Below, piece after piece: positions 25,390 through 34,632 of a stretch of 53,690 bases of DNA. The stretch is from NCBI GenBank assembly GCA_021371995.1, contig JAJFVA010000032.1, forward strand, positions 1 to 53,690, given 5' to 3'. Under the pieces are notes generated by a model. The model searched no databases. It was not told the origin of the DNA and was given only the letters and a program-made list of their open reading frames with translations. The translations under genes and the position numbers were made by a program. This DNA comes from Methanoregulaceae archaeon (GTDB lineage: Archaea; Halobacteriota; Methanomicrobia; Methanomicrobiales; Methanospirillaceae). The number at the start of each line of letters is the position of its first letter. Within the stretch, counting starts at the first letter, position 1.

Positions 25390-25548
25390 TTATTTCCCCA
25401 TGAGGGGAATCTTGCAATCAGGACAGGTCTGGCTCCGGCAGGAAACCCCCCGTGTTTTCGGATACTCTTTCCTGCAATTCGGGCAGATGCACGCTTCAGG
25501 CGGCATACCTCTCCGCTGCATCCCCATCCCGGGTCCTCCGTTTGGCAT
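25390..25548 (-). CDS. 52-residue zinc-ribbon protein
   Basis: A short gene on the minus strand from the ATG at 25546-25548 to TAA at 25390-25392. It reads a Gly/Met/Arg-rich start (MPNGGPGMGMQRRGMPPEAC), then CICPNCRKEYPKTRGVSC and CPDCKIPLMGK. Two C-x2-C pairs separated by about 20 residues are a classical zinc ribbon. GGAGATATATC gives a ribosome binding site. Many methanogens carry similar tiny zinc-ribbon proteins of unknown role. Confidence 0.72.
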   Translation of the reverse strand: MPNGGPGMGMQRRGMPPEACICPNCRKEYPKTRGVSCRSQTCPDCKIPLMGK

Positions 25549-25952
25549 GATATATCTCCAAAGGACATACAGGAACGCCTATGGGAAAAAAGAGAGGGAA
25601 GAGGCAAACGGGCAGTCTGTGGGATACCCGTCCTTTCCATCGAATGGTCTTTTACGTACCAAAGACGGGCAGAGTGAGGATTTTCGTAACCTACGTCAAC
25701 ACTGCGAGAGGTTTCGGCCAGCTCTTTCCGGTGTTATCAGGAGAAACGGCAGGGGGAGATATGGAAATGAACCCATGACAGTGAATGGAAAGCAACCGGA
25801 ACAACATCCCTTCTCGCGGGGAGACGCTTCCCTGGTGCCGGTCCAAAAAACCGCTCTTCCAGTAAGGCACGTTCATTCAAAAACCAATGAAGAAAGCCTA
25901 TATCTGCAAAAAGCCCATCAGAGCTAAAGGAATAGTTCAATCGCAGGCATTC
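25549..25952. other. Intergenic region
   Basis: No reliable gene is seen. The plus-strand frames here have a mixture of basic and proline-rich residues and no ribosome binding site. Nothing else stands out. Confidence 0.25.
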
Positions 25953-26513
25953 ATGATCCCACCTGAACTCATCCTGCCGCTCACGATTTTTATCGCACGG
26001 ATAGTTGAAACCAGCCTTGAGACGATACGCACGGTCTATGTCGCACGGGGGCACAAGTATCTTGCAGCGGGTATCGGCGTGGGAAAGATTGCGATCTGGC
26101 TCCTCTCCACCGGTCTTGTGCTCACGAACCTCGATAATATCGGGGGTATCATCGCATATATCGCAGGGTATGGTATCGGGACCGTGATCGGGATGGAGAT
26201 CGAGGACCGGATCAGCCTTGGGGATGTTATCGTCCGGATCATCAGCGCAAAGGATCCAGGGCCTCTCATGTCCCGGCTTTCCGGTATGGGATACGGGATT
26301 ACCCGGCTTGAGGGTTCGGGAGCATTCTCCTCCTCAGTCGCAGTCCTGCTGATGGTGGTTCCCCGAAAAGCGCTCGACCAGCTGATATCCCTCCTCCGGA
26401 GCGATTACCCTGACCTCCTCTACACGGTCGAGGATGTCCGGAAGGCAAGCGAAGGGGGGAAGATCTTCCATGGAAAAGAGAGCAGCTGGATCTCCCGGTT
26501 CTTCGGGTGGTAA
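25953..26513 (+). CDS. UPF0316/DUF2179 (DUF5698) membrane protein
   Basis: 186 residues from the ATG at 25953, where family similarity begins (MIPPELILPLTIFIARIVETSLETIRTVYVARG). There are three transmembrane helices over about residues 3-80, including IAYIAGYGIGTVIGMEIEDR. A soluble C-terminal domain follows (about 90-165: MSRLSGMGYGITRLEGSGAFSSSVAVLLMVVPRK), with DUF2179-like sheet pattern, and a short hydrophobic tail. The family is broadly distributed; its function is not established, although DUF2179 is thought to bind a ligand. The gene lies upstream of cooS in the same direction, about 260 bases away. Confidence 0.8.
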   Translation: MIPPELILPLTIFIARIVETSLETIRTVYVARGHKYLAAGIGVGKIAIWLLSTGLVLTNLDNIGGIIAYIAGYGIGTVIGMEIEDRISLGDVIVRIISAKDPGPLMSRLSGMGYGITRLEGSGAFSSSVAVLLMVVPRKALDQLISLLRSDYPDLLYTVEDVRKASEGGKIFHGKESSWISRFFGW

Positions 26514-26740
26514 CCTGGTCTCACTCATATCCCGACAAGAGTAGGATTTTTGAATAATAACTTTACACTGCTTAAAAAACTCCTCTGTGCCCGTGCGAAA
26601 ATGATACCGGCGATTTTCCTGTCTTCCTTTTTATCCGGGCCCGGTATCATGGTATGGTACGAGGAATCCGGGAGAGATCTCCCTGACGTTCTGCCTCTGG
26701 ATTTGCAGCCAGAAATACATTCTTATACCGTCACCAGCTG

Positions 26741-26756
26741 ATTACCTCGTAGTAAT
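26741..26756. promoter_or_regulatory. Inverted repeat at the cooS promoter
   Basis: ATTAC-N6-GTAAT overlaps the expected transcription start of cooS, downstream of a TATA-like TTATACC (26724-26730). The arrangement fits a repressor site. The arms are short, so chance is possible. Confidence 0.25.
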
Positions 26757-26776
26757 TCCAGAGGAGATTACCGGGT

Positions 26777-28735
26777 ATGAAGAACGAGCCGAAGCCGACT
26801 CTGATCAGGGAGAAGATGGATGTGTGCGAGCTTGACCGTGCACGCCTTGCCCTGATGAATCCCCAGCTCATCGAGCAGAAGAAGGAGGAGAGGACCTTTG
26901 AGGAGACAGCAAAACCGTTCATCGAACTGACCATGAAGGAAGGGATCGAGACGGTCTGGGACCGGTTCGAGATGCAGCAGCCACCCTGCAGGTACTGCGA
27001 ATCCGGACTCTCCTGTTCACGGTGCGCCATGGGGCCATGCCGGATCATTCCCCCGACAAGGATCCGGGGCGTCTGCGGGGCTGATGCCGACCTGATCGTG
27101 GCCCGAAACCTCCTTGACATGATAGCTACCGGTGCTGCCGCCCATTCAGATCACGGGCGTGAGATCGTTATGACCCTGTATGCGGTAGGGAACGGAAGAG
27201 CACCGGATTACATGGTCACCGACAAGGAGAAGCTGAACCGTCTTGCTGCCGAGTACGGGATTGATACAAAAAAGAAGAACGAGAAAACGGTTGCCGCCGA
27301 ACTCGGCCAGGCGATGCTTTGGGAGTACGGGACCCTGAACGATTCGCTCCGGCTGGCAAACCGGGCTCCTCCCGCCACCCGGGAGATATGGAAGAATGCA
27401 GGGATCAGCCCGCGGGGAGTGGACCGCGAGATCGTGGAGGCGATGCACCGCGTCCAGATGGGGGTTGCTGCCGATTATGCAAATACTCTAATCCATGGCC
27501 TCCGGACCTCGCTCTCGGATGGCTGGGGCGGGTCGATGATCGCAACCGAGATATCGGATGTGCTGTTTGGCACCCCAAAACCCAATGAGTCGCTCGTCAA
27601 CCTCGGGGTGGTGAAGAAGGATTTCGTGAATATCTCGTTGCACGGGCACAATCCCCTGCTCTCGGAGATGATCGTCAGGGCGTCATCTGACCCGGACTTA
27701 AAAGCGCTCGCCGCGAAGGTCGGGGCGAAGGGGATCAACCTTGTCGGGCTCTGCTGCACCGGAAACGAGCTCCTGATGCGGAAGGGGATCCCGAATGCAG
27801 GCAATCACTTCAATCAGGAGCTGGTCATCGCAACCGGTGCGCTTGAAGCGATGGTGGTCGACTACCAGTGTATTTTCCCCTCGCTGCCAAGGACGGCAAG
27901 CTGTTATCACACCCATATTATCTCCACGAGCCCGAAGTCAAAGATCCCCGGTTCCTACTACTTCGAGTTCGAACCTGAAAACGCCTATCCGATTGCAAAG
28001 GCGATTGTCAGGATGGCAATCGAGAATTACCCGAACCGGAATCCTTCCCGGATCTTTATCCCGGTAAAACCCGTCAAGGTCATGACCGGCTTCTCGGTCG
28101 AGGCGATCAAGGGTGCACTCGGTGGGTCGTTCAAGCCGCTGATCGACCTGATTGCGGCCGGGACGATCCGGGGTGCGGTCGGCATCGTCGGCTGCAACAA
28201 CCCGAAGGTGAAGCATGATTTCGGCCACGTCACGCTTTCAAAGGAGCTCATTAAGCGGGATATTCTCTGCGTGGAGACCGGCTGTGCGGCAATCGCCTCC
28301 GGGAAAGCCGGGCTTCTCCAGCCCTCAGCAGCATCACTTGCGGGGCCGGGTCTCCGGTCGACCTGCAAGTCGCTTGGGATCCCGCCGGTTCTCCACATGG
28401 GGTCGTGCGTGGACAACGCCCGGATCCTCCACCTTGCCGCCGAGCTCGGTAACACCCTGAACGTAGGCATCCACCGGCTCCCTATCGCGGGAGCCGCCCC
28501 CGAATGGTATTCACAGAAAGCCGTCTCGATCGGGGCATACTTTGTCGCATCCGGGGTCTACACGGTGCTCGGGGTCATGCCAAAGATTACCGGGAGCCCG
28601 GCCGTGGTCTCGCTCCTCACCGAAGGTCTCAAGGGAGTGGTGAATGCTTCGTTTGCCGTCGAACCGGATCCGCTGAAAGCGGCAGACCTGATCACGGATC
28701 ATATCGAGCGGAAGCGGACCGAGCTCGGCATCTGA
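26777..28735 (+). CDS. cooS: Ni-Fe carbon monoxide dehydrogenase catalytic subunit
   Basis: 652 residues, the normal length of monofunctional anaerobic CODH. Cysteines for the B/D clusters lie at about 71-88 (CRYCESGLSCSRCAMGPC). Later the C-cluster ligands appear in NLVGLCCTGNELLMR, VGIVGCNNPK, CVETGCAAIASGKAG and MGSCVDNARI. It oxidises CO to CO2 with two electrons in the cytoplasm, using a Ni-4Fe-5S cluster. A GAGGAGATTACCGGGT precedes the ATG. It is followed without a gap by cooC; no electron-transfer subunit (cooF) or CODH/ACS subunit gene lies alongside, so the physiological acceptor is unknown. Confidence 0.93.
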   Translation: MKNEPKPTLIREKMDVCELDRARLALMNPQLIEQKKEERTFEETAKPFIELTMKEGIETVWDRFEMQQPPCRYCESGLSCSRCAMGPCRIIPPTRIRGVCGADADLIVARNLLDMIATGAAAHSDHGREIVMTLYAVGNGRAPDYMVTDKEKLNRLAAEYGIDTKKKNEKTVAAELGQAMLWEYGTLNDSLRLANRAPPATREIWKNAGISPRGVDREIVEAMHRVQMGVAADYANTLIHGLRTSLSDGWGGSMIATEISDVLFGTPKPNESLVNLGVVKKDFVNISLHGHNPLLSEMIVRASSDPDLKALAAKVGAKGINLVGLCCTGNELLMRKGIPNAGNHFNQELVIATGALEAMVVDYQCIFPSLPRTASCYHTHIISTSPKSKIPGSYYFEFEPENAYPIAKAIVRMAIENYPNRNPSRIFIPVKPVKVMTGFSVEAIKGALGGSFKPLIDLIAAGTIRGAVGIVGCNNPKVKHDFGHVTLSKELIKRDILCVETGCAAIASGKAGLLQPSAASLAGPGLRSTCKSLGIPPVLHMGSCVDNARILHLAAELGNTLNVGIHRLPIAGAAPEWYSQKAVSIGAYFVASGVYTVLGVMPKITGSPAVVSLLTEGLKGVVNASFAVEPDPLKAADLITDHIERKRTELGI

Positions 28736-29574
28736 TGACCACGATACCGATGGCAGTATCCCACCCGGGCGCCGGGAAAGGGAGGAAGATCCGGGTGGTC
28801 ATCACCGGGAAGGGGGGGGTTGGGAAGACTACCCTCACCGCCCTCCTCGCCCACTGCTTCGGGGAGCAGGGGTATCGTGTGCTTGCTGTCGACGGGGATC
28901 CCCAGAAAAACCTTGCTGCAACGCTCGGACTCGCTGAAGCGGAAGCGGCAGCTATCGTCCCCCTGTCGGAACGGGGAGATTACATCGCGGAGAAGACAGG
29001 GATTACCACGAAAAGCCGCGGGCTCATGGTCCTGAACCCCGATACTGCCGATGTCGTTGATCGTGCCGGTGTTATCGTGGGGGATCGCATCCGCCTTCTT
29101 GTGATGGGTGGGGTGAAGAATGCGGGATCCGGATGCCTCTGCCCCGAATATACCCTGCTCTCATCGGTACTCAGGAATGTCCGATCATTGCCTGACGACA
29201 TTGTCCTCCTTGACACCCCTGCCGGTCTCGAACATTTCGGCAGGGCAGTGGCTGAAGGGTTTGACCTGGCCCTCATCGTGACTGACAGTTCATATAATGC
29301 CGTCACCGTAGCCCATGATCTTGTCCGCTTGGCCCGGCAGAGCGGGATCCGGGATCAGGTGCTCGTGGTGAACCAGGTGAAAGAGAACTCGTCGCTGCAG
29401 AAGGTCCGGAACCGGTCGTCAGTGGTATTCCCGAGGATCTTCAGTGTGCCGCACGACCCGTGCGTCACCCGTTATGAACCCTCTGTGATTCCAATGATCG
29501 GGAGCGACTGCCGGGTAGTGGAAGCGGTCCGGCAGCTCTGCGGGATGATCGTGAGGGACAGCTTTATCGGATAG
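28735..29574 (+). CDS. cooC: CooC-type ATPase for nickel insertion into CODH
   Basis: 279 residues from the ATG at 28735, which shares a base with the cooS stop (TGATG). Deviant Walker A GKGGVGKTT lies at about residues 24-32. A LLDTPAGLEHFGRAVAEG motif follows, and the Cys pair in GSGCLCPEYTL (about residues 130-140) matches the CxC metal site of CooC dimers. CooC hydrolyses ATP to help Ni enter the C-cluster of CODH. Translational overlap with cooS supports a joint role. Confidence 0.88.
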   Translation: MTTIPMAVSHPGAGKGRKIRVVITGKGGVGKTTLTALLAHCFGEQGYRVLAVDGDPQKNLAATLGLAEAEAAAIVPLSERGDYIAEKTGITTKSRGLMVLNPDTADVVDRAGVIVGDRIRLLVMGGVKNAGSGCLCPEYTLLSSVLRNVRSLPDDIVLLDTPAGLEHFGRAVAEGFDLALIVTDSSYNAVTVAHDLVRLARQSGIRDQVLVVNQVKENSSLQKVRNRSSVVFPRIFSVPHDPCVTRYEPSVIPMIGSDCRVVEAVRQLCGMIVRDSFIG

Positions 29575-29581
29575 TCCTCAA

Positions 29582-29599
29582 ACGGGAGTATACTCCCGT
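29582..29599. terminator. 18-bp palindrome downstream of cooC
   Basis: ACGGGAGTATACTCCCGT is a perfect 18-bp palindrome starting eight bases after the cooC stop. It lies between cooC and the convergent lipoprotein gene, so it may act as a bidirectional end or RNA-stabilising hairpin. Confidence 0.45.
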
Positions 29600-29622
29600 G
29601 ACAGGGAATATCATCTGGCAAA

Positions 29623-29636
29623 TGACCGGCCGGTCA
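29623..29636. terminator. 14-bp GC-rich palindrome between convergent genes
   Basis: TGACCGGCCGGTCA lies 31 bases before the end of the lipoprotein gene. Together with the 18-bp palindrome it forms a two-hairpin region between converging transcripts. Bases are not T-rich after it, so it may be an RNA end structure and not a classical archaeal terminator. Confidence 0.35.
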
Positions 29637-29666
29637 GTCGATCCTGAAAAATGATCGGAAGGAAGG

Positions 29667-30572
29667 TCAGTAGCCTGCCCTTACAACGGCATCGTGGAGA
29701 AGAATCTGCTTTGCGGAATCAAGTGGATCGGTGATATAGACCTCTTCAGCCTGTCCGGAAACAGTTCCAAATATTCGTTTCGAGAGCATCTCATCAACGT
29801 CCTCCCTCATGTCTTTCACCGATGAAAAATCAGTCCCTCCATACGCCTCGATGACAATGAGGTAGTCTCTCGCTGTCAGTAACTTCTGTTCTGCCATGCG
29901 GTAATCACTCTTCTGATAGTAATCGACCCCTGCCAGCAGGTAGTCTAATGCTCTAATCAGGTGGTCCATTGACCGGACACCTTCAAATCGCTCCACGGTT
30001 TCCGGAATAGTATCCCTGCCAGCGTATTTCTGGCACAGTTCACCGGTAGCCGTTCTGATTTCAGGAGGAAGGGTGGTAACATCGACAGACTCCAGATAGT
30101 TGTTGGCGGAATCCAGGTGAACGATCATCGCATCAAGGTACGTATCAGATTCGGCAATTGTTCTCCTGGCAGATGAGATCTGGTCGGGATCAAAGTTCAT
30201 CAGGGGTAACAGGTGCTCAAGGAAATCGCCCATTGACAGCATCACCTTGTTATACTCGGAAAACCCCAGTAACACCTTTCTGGTGTTTTCCCGTGGTATG
30301 TCCTCCTGTGATGTCCGGGCCGGCGGAGCCGCATCAATCCTTGCAAGGGCGGAATCAAGATGTTGCTGGGAATTCATCACCCGGCTTTTCATGTCAGCGA
30401 TGGCTGTAGCGTCCATTATTGTCAGATCGATCCTGGATATATTCTTCGATGCTGCGGTCATATCACCGGCAACAGCCGGATAATCCACGCCGGTTTCGTT
30501 TGCAAGGCATCCCGCAAAAACTGAAAGAAAAATACAGGTGAGAATGGCAATCACATAAGACTTGACATGCAT
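29667..30572 (-). CDS. Lipoprotein with helical repeats, unknown function
   Basis: About 301 residues from the ATG at 30572 (MHVKSYVIAILTCIF), which gives a clean signal peptide with lipobox VFAGC. An alternative start at 30614 adds 14 residues. The mature part is almost entirely helical and acidic, with long amphipathic helices (IADMKSRVMNSQQHLDSALARID, ARRTIAESDTYLDAMIVHLDSA), similar to membrane-attached helical bundles. No known domain was recognised. It is divergent from the UbiB-like kinase gene. Confidence 0.68.
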   Translation of the reverse strand: MHVKSYVIAILTCIFLSVFAGCLANETGVDYPAVAGDMTAASKNISRIDLTIMDATAIADMKSRVMNSQQHLDSALARIDAAPPARTSQEDIPRENTRKVLLGFSEYNKVMLSMGDFLEHLLPLMNFDPDQISSARRTIAESDTYLDAMIVHLDSANNYLESVDVTTLPPEIRTATGELCQKYAGRDTIPETVERFEGVRSMDHLIRALDYLLAGVDYYQKSDYRMAEQKLLTARDYLIVIEAYGGTDFSSVKDMREDVDEMLSKRIFGTVSGQAEEVYITDPLDSAKQILLHDAVVRAGY

Positions 30573-30892
30573 GACAGGGATTTTTCCATACAGAGTAATA
30601 AGAGTACGTTTCATAAATCCGGGAAGCCTTCGAGAGAACCGGGGGTCAGTAAAGTCAAAAAATGTTATATCCCTGGTACCGGATTTGTCTGAATTATTGG
30701 AAAATCCATGCTGCAGATCTGGATAAGAGGAGAACTGATTACCAGGGTCAATGAACGATTTTAAACACATATTTATTGGCTGCATACTGCTTTTAATCGG
30801 TCCAATGTAGATTTTAACTCTTTATCAGATCCGGATTCCCTGTCAGAACAGATGGAACTCTTTATTCCCGGTGTGGCTGCAATTACACTGGT
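30573..30892. other. Divergent promoter region
   Basis: No gene is seen. It probably holds promoters for the lipoprotein (minus) and the UbiB-like gene (plus). TTTAAACACATATTTATTGG (about 30760-30779) is the most AT-rich part. Confidence 0.3.
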
Positions 30893-32545
30893 ATGCATAC
30901 AAAGACCGTGCCCAGTATCATGCGCTACAAGGAGATCGGCGAGGTCCTGTACAAGTGGGGATTTGGCACAACCTTCCTTGAGGATCTCTCGCCCGGTCTC
31001 AGGGCGATGAACCTCTCTACGAAGCTCCACCCGAATATCAGCGGGATGACGGTCTATGAACGCATGCGGCATGTCCTCGAGGATCTGGGTCCCACCTTTG
31101 TCAAGTTCGGCCAGATCCTCTCTACAAGGCGTGAGATGGTCTCGGTCGAGATGCTTTCGGAGCTTGCAAAACTCCAGGACAAGGTAGCCCCCCTTCCGTT
31201 CGACGATATCCGCGGAACCGTCGAACAGTACTGCGGCCCCATTGCGGAGACGTTCAGGGAGTTTGAGACCGTCCCGTTCGCTGCGGCATCGATATCGCAG
31301 GTCCATAAAGCGATGCTCATGGACGGGACGGTTGTCGCAGTGAAGATCCAGCGTCCGGGGATCAGGGAGGCGATCGAGACCGACCTGCCGCTCTTTGGGA
31401 AGATGGCCGGGAGGATCGAGAAGCTCTCTCCCGATGCCCGGGTATTCAGTCCCACAGTCATGGTGCAGGAGTTTGCCATCCAGATCCGGAAAGAACTCGA
31501 TTTCACCCACGAAGGGAAGAATTCCGAGATCATCGCAGCCAACCTTGCCGATATCCCCGAGATCAGGATCCCGAAGATATTCTGGAAGTACTCGGGGGAC
31601 CGGGTCCTCACGATGGAGTTTGTCAAGGGTTGCAGGGTGGATGATATCGGGACGATCAGATCATACGGGGTGGACCCTGTTCATATTGCCGATATCGGAT
31701 TCCATGCATACATCCGGCAGATATTCAGGGACGGGTTCTTCCATGCCGACCCGCACCCGGGAAACCTCCTGGTCTCCCCGGAAGGCAGGCTGATATTCCT
31801 TGACTTCGGGATGGTTGCCCTCATCAGACCGGAACGGCGGAAGATATTCATCAAAATCCTGATGTCCATTGTCGGTTGCGATGTCGATACCCTGATCGAA
31901 TGCTTCGAGGCACTCGGGCTTGAGTTCAGGCAGGAGGATATCGAACCCCTCAAGGACGAACTGTATGCTGCCCTCAGGGAATACCAGACCACCGAGCTCG
32001 GGCAGCTGAACGTGGGGAGTGCGCTCGACTCCCTGCCAAAGATCATGCAGAAGTATGGCGTGGTGGTGCCCGGCGGGGTGATCATGGTCCTCAAGGTGAT
32101 CTGGATGATCTTCGGGGTGGCGGTAAATCTTGATCCGGCGTTCAACTTCAATGAACGGGTGAAACCGTATTTTGAAGAGATTGTCCGGGGGAGCTATCTC
32201 TCTCCGGATGCCCTGAAGAAACTTCCTCTCTCGTTCATGGAAATGGCTGAAGGGCTGATCAATATCCCAAAGGCTGTTAACCGCACGCTGGACACGATCG
32301 GAAAAGGGGATTTCAAGCTGGAGGTGGAGGTGAACGAGATCCGTACACTCTCGACAAGCATCCAGCAGGCGTCAGGCCGGATCCTGATATCCGTGATCAT
32401 CGCCGCTATCGTTATCGGGTCTTCAATCGTCGTGCACGCTTCGGGTGCGGCAATAACAGGGCCGCTCTTTTATACCGTCTTCTCGGTTTATTTCGCTGCC
32501 ATCATGATCGGGATCGTCACCCTTTACATATCGGTAAAGAAGTAG
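30893..32545 (+). CDS. UbiB/ABC1-family atypical kinase
   Basis: 550 residues with all UbiB family hallmarks: the KxGQ motif FVKFGQILSTRREM (about 64-77), the Ala-rich loop FAAASISQVHKA (about 126-137), the VAB-lysine VKIQRPGI, the HRD-like region GFFHADPHPGNLLV (about 282-295) and DFGMV (about 303-307). Two C-terminal hydrophobic helices (about 500-547) anchor it in the membrane. UbiB members hydrolyse ATP and help handle isoprenoid quinones and lipids. In methanogens the client could be a prenyl lipid, but this is inference. An internal start (MRYKEIG, nine residues on) is possible. Confidence 0.88.
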   Translation: MHTKTVPSIMRYKEIGEVLYKWGFGTTFLEDLSPGLRAMNLSTKLHPNISGMTVYERMRHVLEDLGPTFVKFGQILSTRREMVSVEMLSELAKLQDKVAPLPFDDIRGTVEQYCGPIAETFREFETVPFAAASISQVHKAMLMDGTVVAVKIQRPGIREAIETDLPLFGKMAGRIEKLSPDARVFSPTVMVQEFAIQIRKELDFTHEGKNSEIIAANLADIPEIRIPKIFWKYSGDRVLTMEFVKGCRVDDIGTIRSYGVDPVHIADIGFHAYIRQIFRDGFFHADPHPGNLLVSPEGRLIFLDFGMVALIRPERRKIFIKILMSIVGCDVDTLIECFEALGLEFRQEDIEPLKDELYAALREYQTTELGQLNVGSALDSLPKIMQKYGVVVPGGVIMVLKVIWMIFGVAVNLDPAFNFNERVKPYFEEIVRGSYLSPDALKKLPLSFMEMAEGLINIPKAVNRTLDTIGKGDFKLEVEVNEIRTLSTSIQQASGRILISVIIAAIVIGSSIVVHASGAAITGPLFYTVFSVYFAAIMIGIVTLYISVKK

Positions 32546-32601
32546 GGATCTTCCCCTGACGTTCTCTTCTATGCGGGAAGAAGATCGGGGAAAAGAGACC
32601 T

Positions 32602-32790
32602 TCAGACACTTCGTATCAGTTTCCAGCCAAACACCAGTGCCACGATCCCGAGGAAGATGCAGAGGACTCCGGCGATCTTTTCAAAAAAGTTCATGATAAC
32701 AGGCAGGTCAAAGAGGAGGGCAGCTCCAAGAATGACGAGAATAATTCCGGCAATAAACAAAATGAAGGCGATCCAATCCATTGTTATCAT
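32602..32790 (-). CDS. Small two-helix membrane protein
   Basis: 62 residues starting MITMDWIAFILFIAGIILV, with two hydrophobic helices (about 6-27 and 37-58). A TATA-like TTATAAAT lies about 25 bases upstream of 32790, consistent with a leaderless mRNA beginning at that ATG. It is convergent with the UbiB-like gene (stops about 55 bases apart). Function unknown. Confidence 0.6.
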   Translation of the reverse strand: MITMDWIAFILFIAGIILVILGAALLFDLPVIMNFFEKIAGVLCIFLGIVALVFGWKLIRSV

Positions 32791-33035
32791 TCGGAATGTG
32801 ACAATAGAGGATTTATAATTACCGAAAAATCATGATTGCCGGACAGTTTTTAAGATTTCCTCACGTCATGGCGCCAGCATGTCCCGTGCTGTTACATCGG
32901 TGCCACCAGTCATGGACGATTCAGTATGAGGCCCCGGGCTGCTCAATTTCGCGACAATGGTGGTCGGCCCTGGCGTTGATGGTTCCATCATGGATGGCTG
33001 ATTTGTGGGGAAAGCGTGGTGGTGAACCGGACATC

Positions 33036-34031
33036 TTATGAGAATCCACGGTGCAGGCCATACTTTTTCGCGCATTCTACCGCGTACCGGTACTCCTTAT
33101 CTGTAATCCCTCGTAATAATGGCTCGAATCCGGAAAATTGTGTGAGAAATTCCTGGTGCGGCAGGGACCGGTTCCAGTGGTACTGGTCCATGATGTTCAC
33201 ATACGCATCCTTCGAGACCCTCTCCCCGATGAACTTCATCACGAGGTCCGAATCCGCAAGGTCACCCGGGAGTACGAGATGACGGATGTTCAGCCCCCGC
33301 TCCGCCACTCCGTCGCGAACCACGAGGTCGCCTGCCTGTCGCTGCATCTCGATAATCGCTTCCTGCATGATGGCTGGGTACCCCGGGGCATCAGAGAGGG
33401 CTCTCGCAATCTCCTCCCGGCCATATTTTGCGTCCGGCATATAGATATCGACCACGCCGTCAAGAAGCCGGAGTGTTTCGATCGAGTCATAGGTACCCGT
33501 GTTATAGACCAGAGGGATATGGAGGCCTTCTCCGGCAGCAATAAAGACCGTTTCAAGGATCTGCGGGACGAAATGGCCCGGGGAGACAAGGTTGATGTTA
33601 TGGCACCGGCGGTCCTGGAGTTCGAGCATCATCCCGGCAAGCCGTTCACAGGAGACTTCCGTTCCGTGCCTGAGCTGGCTGATCTCGTAGTTCTGGCAGA
33701 AGATGCACCGCATGGTGCACCCGGAAAAGAAGATCGTGCCTGAACCATGGCTGCCGACAAGGGGCGGCTCTTCCCCGAAATGGGGGCCGTAACCTGACAC
33801 TTCGGGCAGAAACCCTCCCCCGCAGTATCCCCGTTCGCCATTGGTCCGGTCGACCCCGCAGTGCCTTGGGCAGACCGTGCACGATGAGAGGAGTGCCCGT
33901 GCACACATCACCCGCTCTGGAAGTTCGCCGGACACAAGAAGAGCCTGGTAGGAGGGGGCGTTCATCCAGGGGTGAATGGGAAGTGCTGGGTGAAAAAAGC
34001 AGCGAACGTCTGTCACGGGAGATTCCTGCAT
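33036..34031 (-). CDS. PflA-like radical SAM protein
   Basis: About 331 residues from the ATG at 34031; an in-frame ATG at 33965 (MNAPSYQ) is where family similarity begins and could be the real start. Before the core is a Cys-rich segment SCTVCPRHCGVDR and GYCGGG. The radical SAM motif is SGCTMRCIFCQN. Then comes NLVSPGHFVPQILE, as in the pyruvate formate-lyase-activating-enzyme-related proteins of archaea. The enzyme probably generates a glycyl or substrate radical. No glycyl radical enzyme is encoded nearby, so the client is unknown. Confidence 0.82.
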   Translation of the reverse strand: MQESPVTDVRCFFHPALPIHPWMNAPSYQALLVSGELPERVMCARALLSSCTVCPRHCGVDRTNGERGYCGGGFLPEVSGYGPHFGEEPPLVGSHGSGTIFFSGCTMRCIFCQNYEISQLRHGTEVSCERLAGMMLELQDRRCHNINLVSPGHFVPQILETVFIAAGEGLHIPLVYNTGTYDSIETLRLLDGVVDIYMPDAKYGREEIARALSDAPGYPAIMQEAIIEMQRQAGDLVVRDGVAERGLNIRHLVLPGDLADSDLVMKFIGERVSKDAYVNIMDQYHWNRSLPHQEFLTQFSGFEPLLRGITDKEYRYAVECAKKYGLHRGFS

Positions 34032-34227
34032 CAGGATATCGCCGGCCGGGATCAAGGGTGGGGCAGCAGTCAACGGACAGGAGATCCGGGAGAGTTTCCT
34101 TTCTGCCTGTGAAGACCCGGATGTGGACCACCGGTCCGGTTCACAAGGAAATCCGCAGCAGACTCTGCAAAAATAATAAAGGCAGAACGACCTATTGGAC
34201 TACTATAAGGTAACACTGGTGATTCTG

Positions 34228-34632
34228 ATGGTCAAACTGAATGCCGAGATGAAAGAGACGTTTGCAAAGATCAAGCTCTTCCCGGTTGCAACCGCCTCAA
34301 AGAGCGGAGTTCCGAACGTTGCGCCAATTGCTTTTGTACTGCTGGTCTCTGATGACACGATCTGGCTTGCCGACAACTACATGCATAAGACCCTTGCGAA
34401 TGTGAAGGAGAACCCGCACATAGCAATTTACCTCTGGGAGCCGGACAGCCGGAAATGCTTCCAGATCAAGGGAAGGGTTGCGGTGAAGACGAGCGGGCCG
34501 GATTTCGAAAAGATGAAGGCGACGGTCAAAGCAAAGAAGGACGAGTATCCGGCAAAATCCCTGCTCGTGATGAAGATCACCGAGGTCTTCACCTGCTTAC
34601 CTGGTGCTGATGCAGGGAAGAAACTGGTATAG
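34228..34632 (+). CDS. Pyridoxamine 5'-phosphate oxidase-like flavoprotein
   Basis: 134 residues from the ATG at 34228, preceded by GGTGATTCTG. The sequence MKETFAKIKLFPVATASKSGVPNVAPIAFVLLVSDDTIWLADNYMHKTLANVKENPHIAIYLWE matches the small PPOX split-barrel family, with the typical C-terminal strand LLVMKITEVF. This type binds FMN or F420 and may act as a flavin reductase or oxygen-linked enzyme. It is the second PPOX-like gene in the window; the other is at 22275. Confidence 0.78.
   Translation: MVKLNAEMKETFAKIKLFPVATASKSGVPNVAPIAFVLLVSDDTIWLADNYMHKTLANVKENPHIAIYLWEPDSRKCFQIKGRVAVKTSGPDFEKMKATVKAKKDEYPAKSLLVMKITEVFTCLPGADAGKKLV

Noticed and set aside
26550-26741. 63-codon plus-strand frame before cooS
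   Set aside because: TTG start, no ribosome binding site, runs into the cooS promoter; not supported.
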